From: Methylobacterium nonmethylotrophicum
GTDB taxonomy: Bacteria > Pseudomonadota > Alphaproteobacteria > Rhizobiales > Beijerinckiaceae
Assembly: GCF_004745635.1 (NCBI RefSeq)
Contig: NZ_SRLB01000008.1
Span: 186,001 to 250,000 of the forward strand
Length of the DNA stretch: 64,000 nucleotides
Reading direction: 5' to 3'
The notes beneath the pieces were generated by a model. It did no database searches. It saw only the letters and a program-made list of their open reading frames with translations, and was not told where the DNA came from. Positions 1 through 8,852 of the stretch are shown here, in pieces. The first letter of the stretch is position 1, and the number at the start of each line of letters is the position of its first letter. Position numbers and translations under genes: made by a program.

Positions 1-423
1 CTGGCCGGCCTGCGTCTGAGCGCTCCGGCCCTCTGGCACAGCCTGCCGGACGAGGCGCGCGCGCGGCTGCTGCGCCATGGCCGGCCGATTTGGGAGCGGA
101 TCCTCGGCGGCGGGGCATCGCGGCCGGCGGCGCTCCACGGCGCGCCGAGGCCGCGTCCGCTCCTGCGCGACCTCGTCGTGCGCGGGCTGCTGTTACCGTG
201 TGCAACCGGTCTCACCGTCGCGCCCGGGGCACGGGACCGGCTGTTCGCGGCGCATCCGGCGGCCCTGATGCCCTATGCGGCGCCGCGGCTCCTCGATCTC
301 GATGCCGCCTGCGCCTGGCTCGCAGGGCGTGTCGCCGAGGGCGCCGCCGCGCCTTACGTCGCGTCGGCCGAGGCACGGGAGGCCCCGGCCCAAGGGGGCG
401 CGGCGCTCAGATGTGGTAGGTGA
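1..423 (+). CDS. C-terminal fragment of an unidentified protein
   Basis: An open frame runs from the first base to a TGA at 421-423, giving the last 140 residues of a protein whose start lies outside the window. The fragment is rich in Ala, Arg and Leu, with two Leu-rich helical-looking stretches and no motif I recognise. The segment LWHSLPDEARARLLRHGRP loosely recalls the C-terminal part of FAD/NAD(P)-binding proteins, but I cannot support that call. It converges on the Rrf2 gene and their ends overlap by 17 bases. Codon use is normal for the window, so it is probably a real gene end. Function unknown. Confidence 0.5.
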   Translation: MAGLRLSAPALWHSLPDEARARLLRHGRPIWERILGGGASRPAALHGAPRPRPLLRDLVVRGLLLPCATGLTVAPGARDRLFAAHPAALMPYAAPRLLDLDAACAWLAGRVAEGAAAPYVASAEAREAPAQGGAALRCGR

Positions 424-859
424 GGCTCGCTTCCGCCTCCGCCTGCGGCATCGCCCGCATCTGCGCCAGGGTCAGGTTGTCGAGGATCCCCGCGATGCTG
501 TTGCGCACCGCCAGCATGGCGAGGCGCACCGCGCAGGCCCCCTCGTCGGCGCAGTCCTCGCAGGGCCGATAGGCGGTGCGGCTGGCGCAGGGAAGCGGCG
601 CCAGCGGGCCGTCGAGCGCCCGCACGACGTGGCCGATGCGAATCTCCTCGGCCGGGCGCGCCAGGGCGTAGCCGCCGCCCGGCCCCTTCTTGCTGTGGAC
701 GAAGCCGGCATTGCGCAGGTCGCCCAGGATCGCGTCCAGGAACTTCTTCGGGATGCGATGCGCCTCGGCGATCTCGGCGACGCCGATGCGGGCGCCCGGG
801 GGCAGCCCGGCGAGGTGGACCATCGCCTTGAGGCCGTACTTGCCCTTGTTGGTCAGCAT
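407..859 (-). CDS. Rrf2 family transcriptional regulator
   Basis: This 150-residue protein has the Rrf2 layout: an N-terminal winged helix starting MLTNKGKYGLKAM, the wing segment KKGPGGGYALARP at about 58-70, and a cysteine cluster at C91, C100, C103 and C109. Rrf2 proteins such as IscR, RirA, NsrR and CymR use such cysteines to hold a 2Fe-2S or 4Fe-4S cluster, or sense through a partner. The C-x8-C-x2-C-x5-C spacing matches neither the canonical IscR nor NsrR pattern that I know, so the signal cannot be named. The ATG at 857-859 was chosen over longer frames because it begins exactly at the conserved family start. It is transcribed away from the histidine kinase genes and may control itself from the 860-1451 region. 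Confidence 0.88.
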   Translation of the reverse strand: MLTNKGKYGLKAMVHLAGLPPGARIGVAEIAEAHRIPKKFLDAILGDLRNAGFVHSKKGPGGGYALARPAEEIRIGHVVRALDGPLAPLPCASRTAYRPCEDCADEGACAVRLAMLAVRNSIAGILDNLTLAQMRAMPQAEAEASLTYHI

Positions 860-1451
860 CGTCGTCCTGCGTGAAGCGCGTGCGGCGGAGAGGGCGGGTG
901 AGGGGGGTCGGCGCGAGCGCCGTCGCGGGGAGGCGGTGCCGGAGAGATGGGGATTTGTCGACCGGGGCGGTAGACTTCCTCCGGGCCGATCCCGCGACGG
1001 CAGGCCTGAGCGCGCGGCCCGTCCTCCCCTCCCGCACACCCGAAGGCCATGGTCGAGCGCCTGTTCCGGCGCCTCATCCAGGCCGCCCCCGTCATGCCGG
1101 CGGTGGCGGTGCTGGTCTTTCGCCGTCGTCGTTTGGCCTGCATCAGCCGGCGCAACCAAGAGAGGGGCGCTCCCGGTCGACGTGCCGCGCCGACCGCCGC
1201 GCGCAATAGACCGATCGGCTTAGTTCTTACGTCTCGACCAAGGCTTCGAAGGTGCCCTCACCACGCTCAACTTTTTGATTATCATACGTTTAACTGTGAT
1301 CTGAATAGTCTAGATTCAACCAGATGTGCCCCCAATCGATATAGATCGCTAAGGTTGTATCTGCGATACCATTTTTCGGGTACGCAAATCATAGAAGCCA
1401 ATGCGGCCCGCTGTTGAGGCCTTAAAACTTGCTTGATCGCCGAGTTCGTAC
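860..1451. other. Divergent intergenic region with AT-rich right half
   Basis: This 592-base gap separates the divergent Rrf2 regulator and the first hybrid kinase. No frame here looks like a gene. Roughly 1240-1440 is clearly AT-richer than the surroundings, with runs of T and TTAA-type steps, as expected of a promoter zone. It contains the 10-mer ATAGTCTAGA at 1305-1314, which recurs at 29280. Promoter elements are inferred from composition only. Confidence 0.4.
1305..1314. promoter_or_regulatory. ATAGTCTAGA motif, copy 1
   Basis: The 10-mer ATAGTCTAGA contains the rare tetramer CTAG and lies 138 bases before the first hybrid kinase. The same 10-mer occurs at 29280-29289, and a close relative (GTCTAGA after GAGGA) at 53524-53537. 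All three are intergenic. It could be part of a promoter -10 region or an operator. Role inferred only. Confidence 0.25.
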
Positions 1452-4400
1452 ATGTCTGTCCTGCGCGGGCGCCCGCTGTCCCACTACATCGCCAGCTTGA
1501 TGCTCGCCGTGCTCGTCCCCGCCGTCGCGATAACGCTGCTACTCGGGCAGCGCCTGATCACGGCCGAGCAGGCTCGCCTCCAGGACGCCACCGCCGCCTC
1601 CAACGCCGACGCCGTCGAGCGGATCGACCGCTTCCTCGCCGGTCAGATCGCGATGCTGCGCGCCCTCGCGAGTTCGCCCGTGTTCGAGACGAAGGACTTC
1701 GCGCGCTTCGACCAGCAGGCCCGCGAGCTCGCAAGCCTGGAAGGGACGCACATCATCCTGCGGGATCGTTCGGGGCAGGAGATCGTGACCACCCGGGCAC
1801 CCCTCGGCGCATCCCAACCGCGCCTCGCTCGCGAGGATGCGGACCATTCCTTCGCGGTGCAGGGCCCGGCCGTGTCGAACCTGCTCCTCGACGCCGTCAC
1901 CGGACGACACGCGGTGCGCGTCGGCGTCCCGGTGATCCGATCCGGCGAAACCGTCTACGTTCTGCTCTCCCATATACCGGCCGCGCATCTCGGCGGCCTG
2001 CTCGCGCAGGCGGGGATCGCGCAGCCCTCCTTCGGCTCCCTCGTCGATCGAGACGGGATGATCATCGGCCGTTCCGCCGACACGGACGCCGTCGCCGGCA
2101 AGCGCCTGCCCGGCTTCGACGAGATCGCGGAGCGCGACCGCGGCGTCTGGATCGGGGAGAACATCGCGGGCGTGCCCGTCGTCGCCACCTTCCGACGCTC
2201 GACGCTGTCGGGCTGGATCGTCGGCGTCGGGATCGAGCGCACCGCCCTGGAAGCCCCCCTGAGGGCCTCCCTCTGGGTGCTGATCCCGGTCGTTCTCGGT
2301 CTCATCATCCTGGCCCTCGCGGTCTCGACCTTCGTCAGCCGGACGATCGTGATGGCTCATCACGGCCTCGTCGGCCACGCCCGGGCGCTCGGGGACGGGC
2401 GCGTCCTCGATCCGCTCCTCACCCCGATCCGCGAGACGAGCGAGGTCGGCGCCGAACTCGCGACGGCTTCACGCAAGATCCGCGGGCAGGCCGAGGCGCT
2501 GCTCGGCGTCCAGCAGGTCCTCGAAGAGCGCGTCGCGGAACGCACCCGGGAGGCGCAGGCGCGGCAGGCGCTCCTGACCGCGACGCTCGATGCCATCGAC
2601 CACGGCCTGATCGCGTTCGAGCCCGACGGCCGACTCGCGGTCGCGAACCGGCGAGCCGCCGAGCTTCTCGGGCTCGACCCGGGCTTCCTCACCGGCCGGC
2701 TGACCTGCGACGCGTTCCAGCAGGCCCTCGTCGCCAACGGCGAGTTCTCCGGCGTCAGCCCGGTCATGCTGGCATCCATGGGCCTGACCGATGCTCCGCC
2801 GGCGGGAGCGCTCTACGAACGCACCCGCCCGAACGGCACCGTGCTGGAAGTGCGCACGGCCGTCCTGCCGGATGGCAGCGTGGTTCGCACCTACTCCGAC
2901 ATCACCCTTCGCCGGCGGGCCGAGGAGAGCATGGCCGAGGCCGCACGGCTCGCCGAGGTCGCCCGCCGGGAGGCCGAGGCCGCCAGCGCGGCGAAATCGG
3001 ACTTCCTCGCGACGATGTCGCACGAGATCCGCACGCCGCTGACCGGCATTCTCGGCTACGCCGACCTCCTCCTCCGGCAACCCGGACTGCCTCCGGCCGC
3101 GCATCGATCCGTCGAGCGCATCCGCGGGGCCGGAACCGCCCTGGTCACGATCGTCAATGACATCCTGGACTATTCCAGCATCCAGTCCCGGCACGTCGCC
3201 CTCAACCCGGAGCCGTTCTCCCCGCGCGCGCTCATCGAGGAGGCGGTCGCGATCGTCCGGCCGAATGCCGACAAGAAGATGCTGAGCCTCACCTGCCACG
3301 TCGAGCAGGACGTCCCGGGGACCCTCCTCGGCGATCCAGGGCGCATCCGCCAGATCGTCCTGAATCTGCTCGCGAACGCGGTGAAGTTCACGAGCGAGGG
3401 CGGTGTCACGGTGACGGTGCTGTGCCACCGTGCGATCGATGCCGGAGCGCCGCACCGGTTGCAGGTTGCCGTGCAGGACACCGGCATCGGCATCCCGCCG
3501 GAGAAGCGCGATCGCCTGTTCCGGCACTTCAGCCAGATCGACGGCTCGACGCAGCGGGACTTCGGCGGCACCGGGCTCGGGCTGGCGATCAGCAGAAGGC
3601 TGGTCGAGGTCATGGACGGCAAGATCGGGGTCGCCAGCACCCCGGGCCGGGGTTCGACCTTCTTCTTCAGCATCCCTCTGCCGGAAGCGATCGAGGCGGC
3701 GGAGGCCGTGCCCGTTCGTGCCGAGATGGCGCCGCCGCTCACCCGCACCGTCCGTATCCTCCTCGCCGAGGACGACCCGATCAACCAGGAGATCGCCCTC
3801 GGCCTGCTCGACGGCTGGGGCTACACCATCGAGGTCGCGAATGACGGCGCCGAGGCCGTGGAAGCGGTGAGGACCAGGCACTACGATCTCGTGCTCATGG
3901 ACATCCAGATGCCGCGGATGGACGGGATCACCGCGATGCGGACCATCCGCGACCTCGACGAGCCGTGCAGGGACGTGCCGATCCTCGCCGTGACGGCCAA
4001 TGTGCTGCCCCAGCAGGTCGCCCAGTTCCGTCAGGCGGGTGCGACCGGCCATATCGGCAAGCCGTTCAAGCAGCAGGAACTGGTCGCCGCCATCGAGCGG
4101 TTGATCTCGCTCAAGGATCCGGATCCGGGCGGGGACGAGACCGGGCCCCCGGACCAGAACGCCCTGCTCGACGCGCAGGCCTATCACGACGCCTTGGAGC
4201 AGTTCGGCACGCAGACCATGCACCGGCTGCTCGCGGATCTCGCCGAGGAGATGCAGTCCCGCTTCACCGCACGGACGAGCGCGAGCGGGCGCGAGGCGCT
4301 CGCACGTGACGCCCACGGGATGTGCTCGGTCGCCGGGACGCTCGGATTCAGGGCCTTCTCGGCCGCCTGCCGGGATTTGGAGCGGGCATGCCGGAGCCAC

Positions 4401-4484
4401 GGTGACGTCGACCTCCGGCTTCGTCGCCTCGACGTGACGCGTGAGGCGACGCTCAGCCGGATCGCCGATCTGCGGACGGCCTAA
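1452..4484 (+). CDS. Membrane hybrid histidine kinase (PAS-HisKA-HATPase-REC-HPt)
   Basis: A 1010-residue sensor kinase with a whole phosphorelay in one chain. It has a TM helix at about 15-32, a periplasmic Cache-like sensor at about 35-265, a second TM at about 274-296, and a coiled linker. A PAS-like domain follows at about 372-485. HisKA has the phospho-acceptor His524 in [13 protein letters not shown]. HATPase_c has the N box at Asn642 and DTGIG at 676-680, REC has Asp817 in VLMDIQMPRMDG, and the C-terminal HPt has His955. It should autophosphorylate and relay His-Asp-His to a separate regulator. The ligand is unknown. The next gene is a paralogue of the same design, suggesting tandem duplication and divergence. 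The ATG at 1452 has only a weak ribosome site. No full-length response regulator with an output domain is adjacent. Confidence 0.9.
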   Translation: MSVLRGRPLSHYIASLMLAVLVPAVAITLLLGQRLITAEQARLQDATAASNADAVERIDRFLAGQIAMLRALASSPVFETKDFARFDQQARELASLEGTHIILRDRSGQEIVTTRAPLGASQPRLAREDADHSFAVQGPAVSNLLLDAVTGRHAVRVGVPVIRSGETVYVLLSHIPAAHLGGLLAQAGIAQPSFGSLVDRDGMIIGRSADTDAVAGKRLPGFDEIAERDRGVWIGENIAGVPVVATFRRSTLSGWIVGVGIERTALEAPLRASLWVLIPVVLGLIILALAVSTFVSRTIVMAHHGLVGHARALGDGRVLDPLLTPIRETSEVGAELATASRKIRGQAEALLGVQQVLEERVAERTREAQARQALLTATLDAIDHGLIAFEPDGRLAVANRRAAELLGLDPGFLTGRLTCDAFQQALVANGEFSGVSPVMLASMGLTDAPPAGALYERTRPNGTVLEVRTAVLPDGSVVRTYSDITLRRRAEESMAEAARLAEVARREAEAASAAKSDFLATMSHEIRTPLTGILGYADLLLRQPGLPPAAHRSVERIRGAGTALVTIVNDILDYSSIQSRHVALNPEPFSPRALIEEAVAIVRPNADKKMLSLTCHVEQDVPGTLLGDPGRIRQIVLNLLANAVKFTSEGGVTVTVLCHRAIDAGAPHRLQVAVQDTGIGIPPEKRDRLFRHFSQIDGSTQRDFGGTGLGLAISRRLVEVMDGKIGVASTPGRGSTFFFSIPLPEAIEAAEAVPVRAEMAPPLTRTVRILLAEDDPINQEIALGLLDGWGYTIEVANDGAEAVEAVRTRHYDLVLMDIQMPRMDGITAMRTIRDLDEPCRDVPILAVTANVLPQQVAQFRQAGATGHIGKPFKQQELVAAIERLISLKDPDPGGDETGPPDQNALLDAQAYHDALEQFGTQTMHRLLADLAEEMQSRFTARTSASGREALARDAHGMCSVAGTLGFRAFSAACRDLERACRSHGDVDLRLRRLDVTREATLSRIADLRTA

Positions 4485-4638
4485 CGGTGATACGCGATGC
4501 CGGCCAGTCTGGATCAGGCGGTGGATTAAGGCATAACAAATAGGTCGGACGCAATCGATTCGTGAAATAACCTATTGCAGCTTACACAGCCGACTCGCCC
4601 GCTCGGTTGAGCCGCCTACGTCACGAGGATGCGGGACC

Positions 4639-7600
4639 ATGCCGCCGTTGAATGCCGCTCGCGCGTCGCGAGGTCGACGTCCGTCGAGCCCGGCGATGAT
4701 CGCCTACCTCGCCGCCATCCTGATCGTCTGCCTGGGGGGGTGGCAACTCCTTCGCGGACGGGAGGCCGCCTTGGTCGACGCCCGGGGTGACGTGCGCAAC
4801 CTCGCGCGCTCCCTGGCCCAGCACGCCACCCGCAGTGCCGAGGCCGTCGACATCGTTCTCAGCGGCATCGTCGACCGGGTCGAGCATGGCGCCCTGCGCG
4901 ATCCGAATCAGTTCAGGACGTTCCTGGAGAAGCGCGTCAAGGCGGTCACCCAGGTTCGCAACCTCGCCGTTCTGGACGAGCGCGGCGACTGGATCATCGA
5001 CTCGGTGCCCGGTGCGCATCCCCCGCTGAACTCCGCCGATCGGGACTACTTCCTGTGGCATCGCGAGCGCCCGGATCCCGGCATGCACCTGGGTGAGATG
5101 ATCCTCAGTCGCGCGACCGGGAAGTGGTTGATCCCGCTGACGCGCCGATGGAACAAGCCGGACGGGAGCTTCGGCGGCCTCGTCGCGGCGGCTCTCGATC
5201 CCGCCTACTTCCAGAGCTTCTACGACGAGCTGGGCGTGGGGCAGCAGGGATCGATCGCGCTGATCAGCGACCGCGCGCGGCTGCTGGTGCGCCACCCCTA
5301 CGATCCGGGAATGGTGAACCTCGACGTGTCCCGGGGGCCGCTGTTCCGCGACCTCCTCCCGCGCTCGCCGGTCGGGACCGCCTCGTCCGTCCAGGCCCTG
5401 GACGGCAACGAGCTGATCGTCGCCTACGAGCGCCTCCGCGACTTCCCCTTCGTGGTGTGGGTCGGACGAAGCGTGCCCGAGACCCTTGCGGCGTGGCGCC
5501 GCGAAGTGCTCGTCGTCGGCGGCGTGATCGCGTCGGCCGCGGTCCTGCTCGCTCTGCTGGGGCTGCACCTCGACCGGCGCCAGCGGCGGGTTCACGCGGC
5601 CGAGGCGCTGATCCGCGAGAGCGAGGCGCGCTACCGCCTGCTCGCCGACAACGCCTCCGACGTCATCATGATCAAGGACGTCCGCCGCGGCGGCTTGCGC
5701 TCCTACGTCTCGCCCGCAATCCGTGCGGTCCTGGGCTACGACCCGGAGGAGTTCGCCGCCCTGCCGCCCCGCGACCTGATCCACCCGGACGATGCCGGGC
5801 GCGTGCTCGCCCTGGAGGCCGGCATCGACGCCGATCACCCGGTCGCCACGAGCGTCCACCGCCTCAGGCACAAGGACGGCCGCTGGCTCTGGGTCGAGGT
5901 CGCCTTCACCTGGATGCGGCAGGACGACGGCGAGCCCAGGCTGCTGGGCACGATCCGCGACGTGAGCGAGCGCGTGGCGGCCGAGGAGGCGATCCGCGCC
6001 AGTCAGCGCGATTACCGGCTCTTGGCCGAGACCACGACCGACGTGATCACCCGTCTCGACCTGGAGTTCCGGCGAACCTACGTCTCGCCCGCCTGCCGGA
6101 CCGTGCTGGGCTACGAGCCCGAGGAGCTGCTCGGCTGCCAGCCCTCCGCCGCCATCCACCCCGACGACGCGCCCGCCGTGCGCGAGGCCGCGGGTCGGCT
6201 GACCGGGGGCCAGGTGCCGCAGGGGCGGATCGTCACCACCTACCGCACGCGCCACAAGGCCGGACACTGGATCTGGATCGAGGCCGGGATGAGCCTCGCC
6301 CGCGACGCGGAGGACCAGCCGGCCGCGATCGTCTGCTCGCTGCGCGACGTCACCGCCCGCAGGCAGGCGGAGGCGGCGCTCGCGCGCCTGCGCGAGGAAG
6401 CGGAGGCGGCCAGGGCGGAGGCCGAGAAGGCCAGCCTCGCCAAGAGCGAGTTCCTGGCCGCCATGAGCCACGAGATCCGCACCCCGCTCCATGGCGTCAT
6501 CGGCTACGCGGACCTGCTGGTCCGTGATGGCGGCCTCGCGCCCGTCCAGCGTCGTCAGGCGCAATGCATCCAGACCGCCGGGAAGACCCTCCTGACGATC
6601 GTCAACGACGTGCTGGACTTCGCGAAGATCGAGGCGGGGCAGATTGATCTCGATCCCCAGCCCTTCGCCATGCGGGCGATGCTCGAGGACGCCGTCTCGA
6701 TCCTGCGCGAGCCCGCGGACCGGAAAGGGGTGACGCTCCACGTCGAGATCGACCCGGCCCTGCCGCCGCACCTGATCGGCGATCAGGATCGCGTGAGGCA
6801 GATCGTCCTCAACCTCCTGTCGAACGCCATCAAGTTCACCGCGAGGGGAACCGTCACGCTCCGCCTGCGCTGTGACCCGGTGGACGATCCCACCGCGCCG
6901 TGCCGCTTCCTCGTCGCGGTGGCCGATACCGGCATCGGCATCCCGCGGGAGCACCTCGGGCGCCTGTTCCAGCGCTTCGCTCAGGCCGATGCCTCGGTGC
7001 AGCGCCGGTTCGGCGGCACGGGCCTGGGCCTGGCGATCTCGAAGACGCTCGTCGAGAGGATGGGCGGCGAGATCGGGGTCGAGAGCGAAGCAGGCGCCGG
7101 CTCGACCTTCTGGTTCCGTCTCGCGCTGATGCCCGCCACGGCGCCGGCGGCCGGCACGGTCGCCGAGGTTGCGGCCGCCGCGCGGAGCGGACGCCCGGCA
7201 CGCATCCTCCTGGCCGAGGACGGCGAGATCAACCAGGACATCGCACGCGTGGTGCTCGAAAGTGCCGGCCACGCCGTCACCATCGTGAGTGACGGCGTGG
7301 CGGCGATCGAGGCGGTGAAGGGGAGCGACTTCGACCTCGTGCTGATGGACGTTCAGATGGCGCCGGGCATGGATGGCCTGACGGCGACCCGGCACATCCG
7401 CAGCCTCGACCATCCCGCCCGTGATCTTCCGATCGTCGCGATGACGGCGAACGTTCTTCCCGCCCAACTGGCGGAATGCCGTCTGGCGGGCATGAACGAC
7501 CATGTCGGGAAGCCGTTCCATCTCGACGAACTTCTCGGCGCCGTCGCGCGCTGGACCAGCGCCGATGACCGCCCCGCCGCTCCCTCCCTCCAGGCCGAGC

Positions 7601-7926
7601 CGCCCGCGGCGGTGTTCGACCCGCAGACCTTCGACGCGCTGGCGCAGATCCTTGGCCAGGACAGGATGCGCCGGATCCTCTCGGGCCTGGCCGAGGAACT
7701 CCGCGCCCGGTTTCCGGTGGACAGCCCGCGGGAGCGGCTGGTGCGCGAGGCGCACGCCACGGTGTCGGCCGCCGGAGCGCTGGGCTTCCCGGCCCTGACC
7801 CGGGCCTGTCGGGAGATCGAGGAGACCTGCGGCGCGGAGGGCGATCTCGGCCCGCTCATCCGACGGGTGGGAGAAGCCCGCGACGCCGCCCTCGAGGAGA
7901 TCAGGCGGTTGCAGACCGCCGCCTGA
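4639..7926 (+). CDS. Membrane hybrid histidine kinase (Cache-PAS-PAS-HisKA-HATPase-REC-HPt)
   Basis: This 1095-residue paralogue of the preceding kinase starts 154 bases after it. A TM helix at about 20-37 and another at about 289-309 bracket a dCache-type periplasmic sensor. Two PAS domains follow at about 328-450 and 455-578, each with the xHxDGxWxWVE-like PAC end. HisKA has His611 in [13 protein letters not shown], HATPase has Asn729 and DTGIG at 763-767, REC has Asp904 and the HPt has His1039. REC carries one extra residue after the phospho-site ([11 protein letters not shown] against the usual DxQMPxMDG). The extra PAS suggests a second, cytoplasmic signal. ATG 4639 is used, though Met20 immediately before the TM helix is a plausible shorter start. 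Confidence 0.9.
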   Translation: MPPLNAARASRGRRPSSPAMIAYLAAILIVCLGGWQLLRGREAALVDARGDVRNLARSLAQHATRSAEAVDIVLSGIVDRVEHGALRDPNQFRTFLEKRVKAVTQVRNLAVLDERGDWIIDSVPGAHPPLNSADRDYFLWHRERPDPGMHLGEMILSRATGKWLIPLTRRWNKPDGSFGGLVAAALDPAYFQSFYDELGVGQQGSIALISDRARLLVRHPYDPGMVNLDVSRGPLFRDLLPRSPVGTASSVQALDGNELIVAYERLRDFPFVVWVGRSVPETLAAWRREVLVVGGVIASAAVLLALLGLHLDRRQRRVHAAEALIRESEARYRLLADNASDVIMIKDVRRGGLRSYVSPAIRAVLGYDPEEFAALPPRDLIHPDDAGRVLALEAGIDADHPVATSVHRLRHKDGRWLWVEVAFTWMRQDDGEPRLLGTIRDVSERVAAEEAIRASQRDYRLLAETTTDVITRLDLEFRRTYVSPACRTVLGYEPEELLGCQPSAAIHPDDAPAVREAAGRLTGGQVPQGRIVTTYRTRHKAGHWIWIEAGMSLARDAEDQPAAIVCSLRDVTARRQAEAALARLREEAEAARAEAEKASLAKSEFLAAMSHEIRTPLHGVIGYADLLVRDGGLAPVQRRQAQCIQTAGKTLLTIVNDVLDFAKIEAGQIDLDPQPFAMRAMLEDAVSILREPADRKGVTLHVEIDPALPPHLIGDQDRVRQIVLNLLSNAIKFTARGTVTLRLRCDPVDDPTAPCRFLVAVADTGIGIPREHLGRLFQRFAQADASVQRRFGGTGLGLAISKTLVERMGGEIGVESEAGAGSTFWFRLALMPATAPAAGTVAEVAAAARSGRPARILLAEDGEINQDIARVVLESAGHAVTIVSDGVAAIEAVKGSDFDLVLMDVQMAPGMDGLTATRHIRSLDHPARDLPIVAMTANVLPAQLAECRLAGMNDHVGKPFHLDELLGAVARWTSADDRPAAPSLQAEPPAAVFDPQTFDALAQILGQDRMRRILSGLAEELRARFPVDSPRERLVREAHATVSAAGALGFPALTRACREIEETCGAEGDLGPLIRRVGEARDAALEEIRRLQTAA

Positions 7927-8120
7927 CGAGGGATCGGACAGAGAGGCCCGGACTGGGATCGCGCCGCCATCAGCGCAGTCTCAATCTGCTCGGCCTCCCC
8001 GGAACCGACCCGCGGTCGATGTCGCCGACGCCGCAGCGCTGATCCCAACTCCGCGACGTGAAGCAAAGCCTCTCCGAACGGCCGACGCAATCCATCGAAT
8101 CTTCAGCCGGGAACAAAATC

Positions 8121-8537
8121 ATGCGCATCCGCGATCAACTTGTGCTCGTGGTCGAGGACGAAATATTGGTTGCAGAGTTTCTCTTTGACATCATCAGGGA
8201 GGAGGGAGGAATTCCGATCGGTCCGGCCTCCACGAATTCTGCCGCGCTTCGTTACATCGAGGATAACAACGCAAACATTGCGATACTGGATGTCAATTTA
8301 CGTGATGGTGAATCGATCGCAGTCGCGCAGGCGCTGCATGGTCGTGACATCCCCTTCGTCATCTACACCGGAGGTGGATTGCCGAAGCGTCTTCGACCTG
8401 CATTTGGCAATGCCACGATCATCAACAAGCCTGTTCGATCCAAGGTCATCATCGACGCCCTCGTTGCCGCGATCGACATGAGCGAACCGTTGCACCCTTC
8501 TCCGTCCGGCTCACCCGGCATCAACGATTTTGGTTGA
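8121..8537 (+). CDS. Single-domain response regulator
   Basis: A 138-residue protein that is only a CheY-like receiver domain: acidic pair Glu12/Asp13 in VVEDE, phospho-acceptor Asp57 in AILDVNL, and the switch Lys103 in INKPV. There is no output domain. It lies 194 bases after two hybrid kinases that end in HPt domains, so it is a natural acceptor in that relay. That link is inference. The start was moved to ATG 8121 (MRIRDQLVLVV), just before the first beta strand, because the 21 upstream residues look unstructured. The gene is visibly poorer in G+C than its neighbours, with codons such as AAC/AAT, ATA and TTA. This suggests a different origin or relaxed codon selection. Confidence 0.85.
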   Translation: MRIRDQLVLVVEDEILVAEFLFDIIREEGGIPIGPASTNSAALRYIEDNNANIAILDVNLRDGESIAVAQALHGRDIPFVIYTGGGLPKRLRPAFGNATIINKPVRSKVIIDALVAAIDMSEPLHPSPSGSPGINDFG

Positions 8538-8852
8538 GGTCGAGCGGCCCGTCGCGAGCGCGAACGGGTCCCGTTCACGGATCGTCCGCTCCAGGGGACC
8601 CGCTTGCCGCTCCGCCGCCGGAGCCGGCCCAGGATCCGGCATGCCCTCGCCCGCAGGCGGAGGCGACAGGCCCGCGGCGACCTCAGGGGCCGGTATGTCG
8701 AGGCCAGCCCGATCGTGCCGGCCGTCTCCGAGACGTCGCCGGCGGCGAGGTCGATGCTGTTGAACGGGCGCCCAACCGGGCGTTCCGGACCGCGACCGTC
8801 GGGATCGGACCGCCTCGGCGGGCCGGGGTCGTCCGACCGGGCGGACGCCGCA
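8538..8852. other. Convergent intergenic region, no gene seen
   Basis: This 315-base gap lies between the response regulator and the convergent propeller gene. A short GAACGGG-T-CCCGTTC palindrome sits at 8562-8576 with no loop or T-run, so I do not call it a terminator. Open frames crossing the region belong to other-frame shadows of the propeller gene. Nothing else is supported. Confidence 0.4.

Noticed and set aside
4621-7755. Minus-strand open frame of over 1000 codons opposite the second kinase
   Set aside because: It is Arg/His/Gly/Asp-rich with no motif, a typical high-GC antisense shadow of the kinase gene. The same applies to long frames opposite the other large genes.
8562-8576. 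Terminator after the response regulator
   Set aside because: The palindrome has no loop and no T-run, and its two halves are only seven bases.
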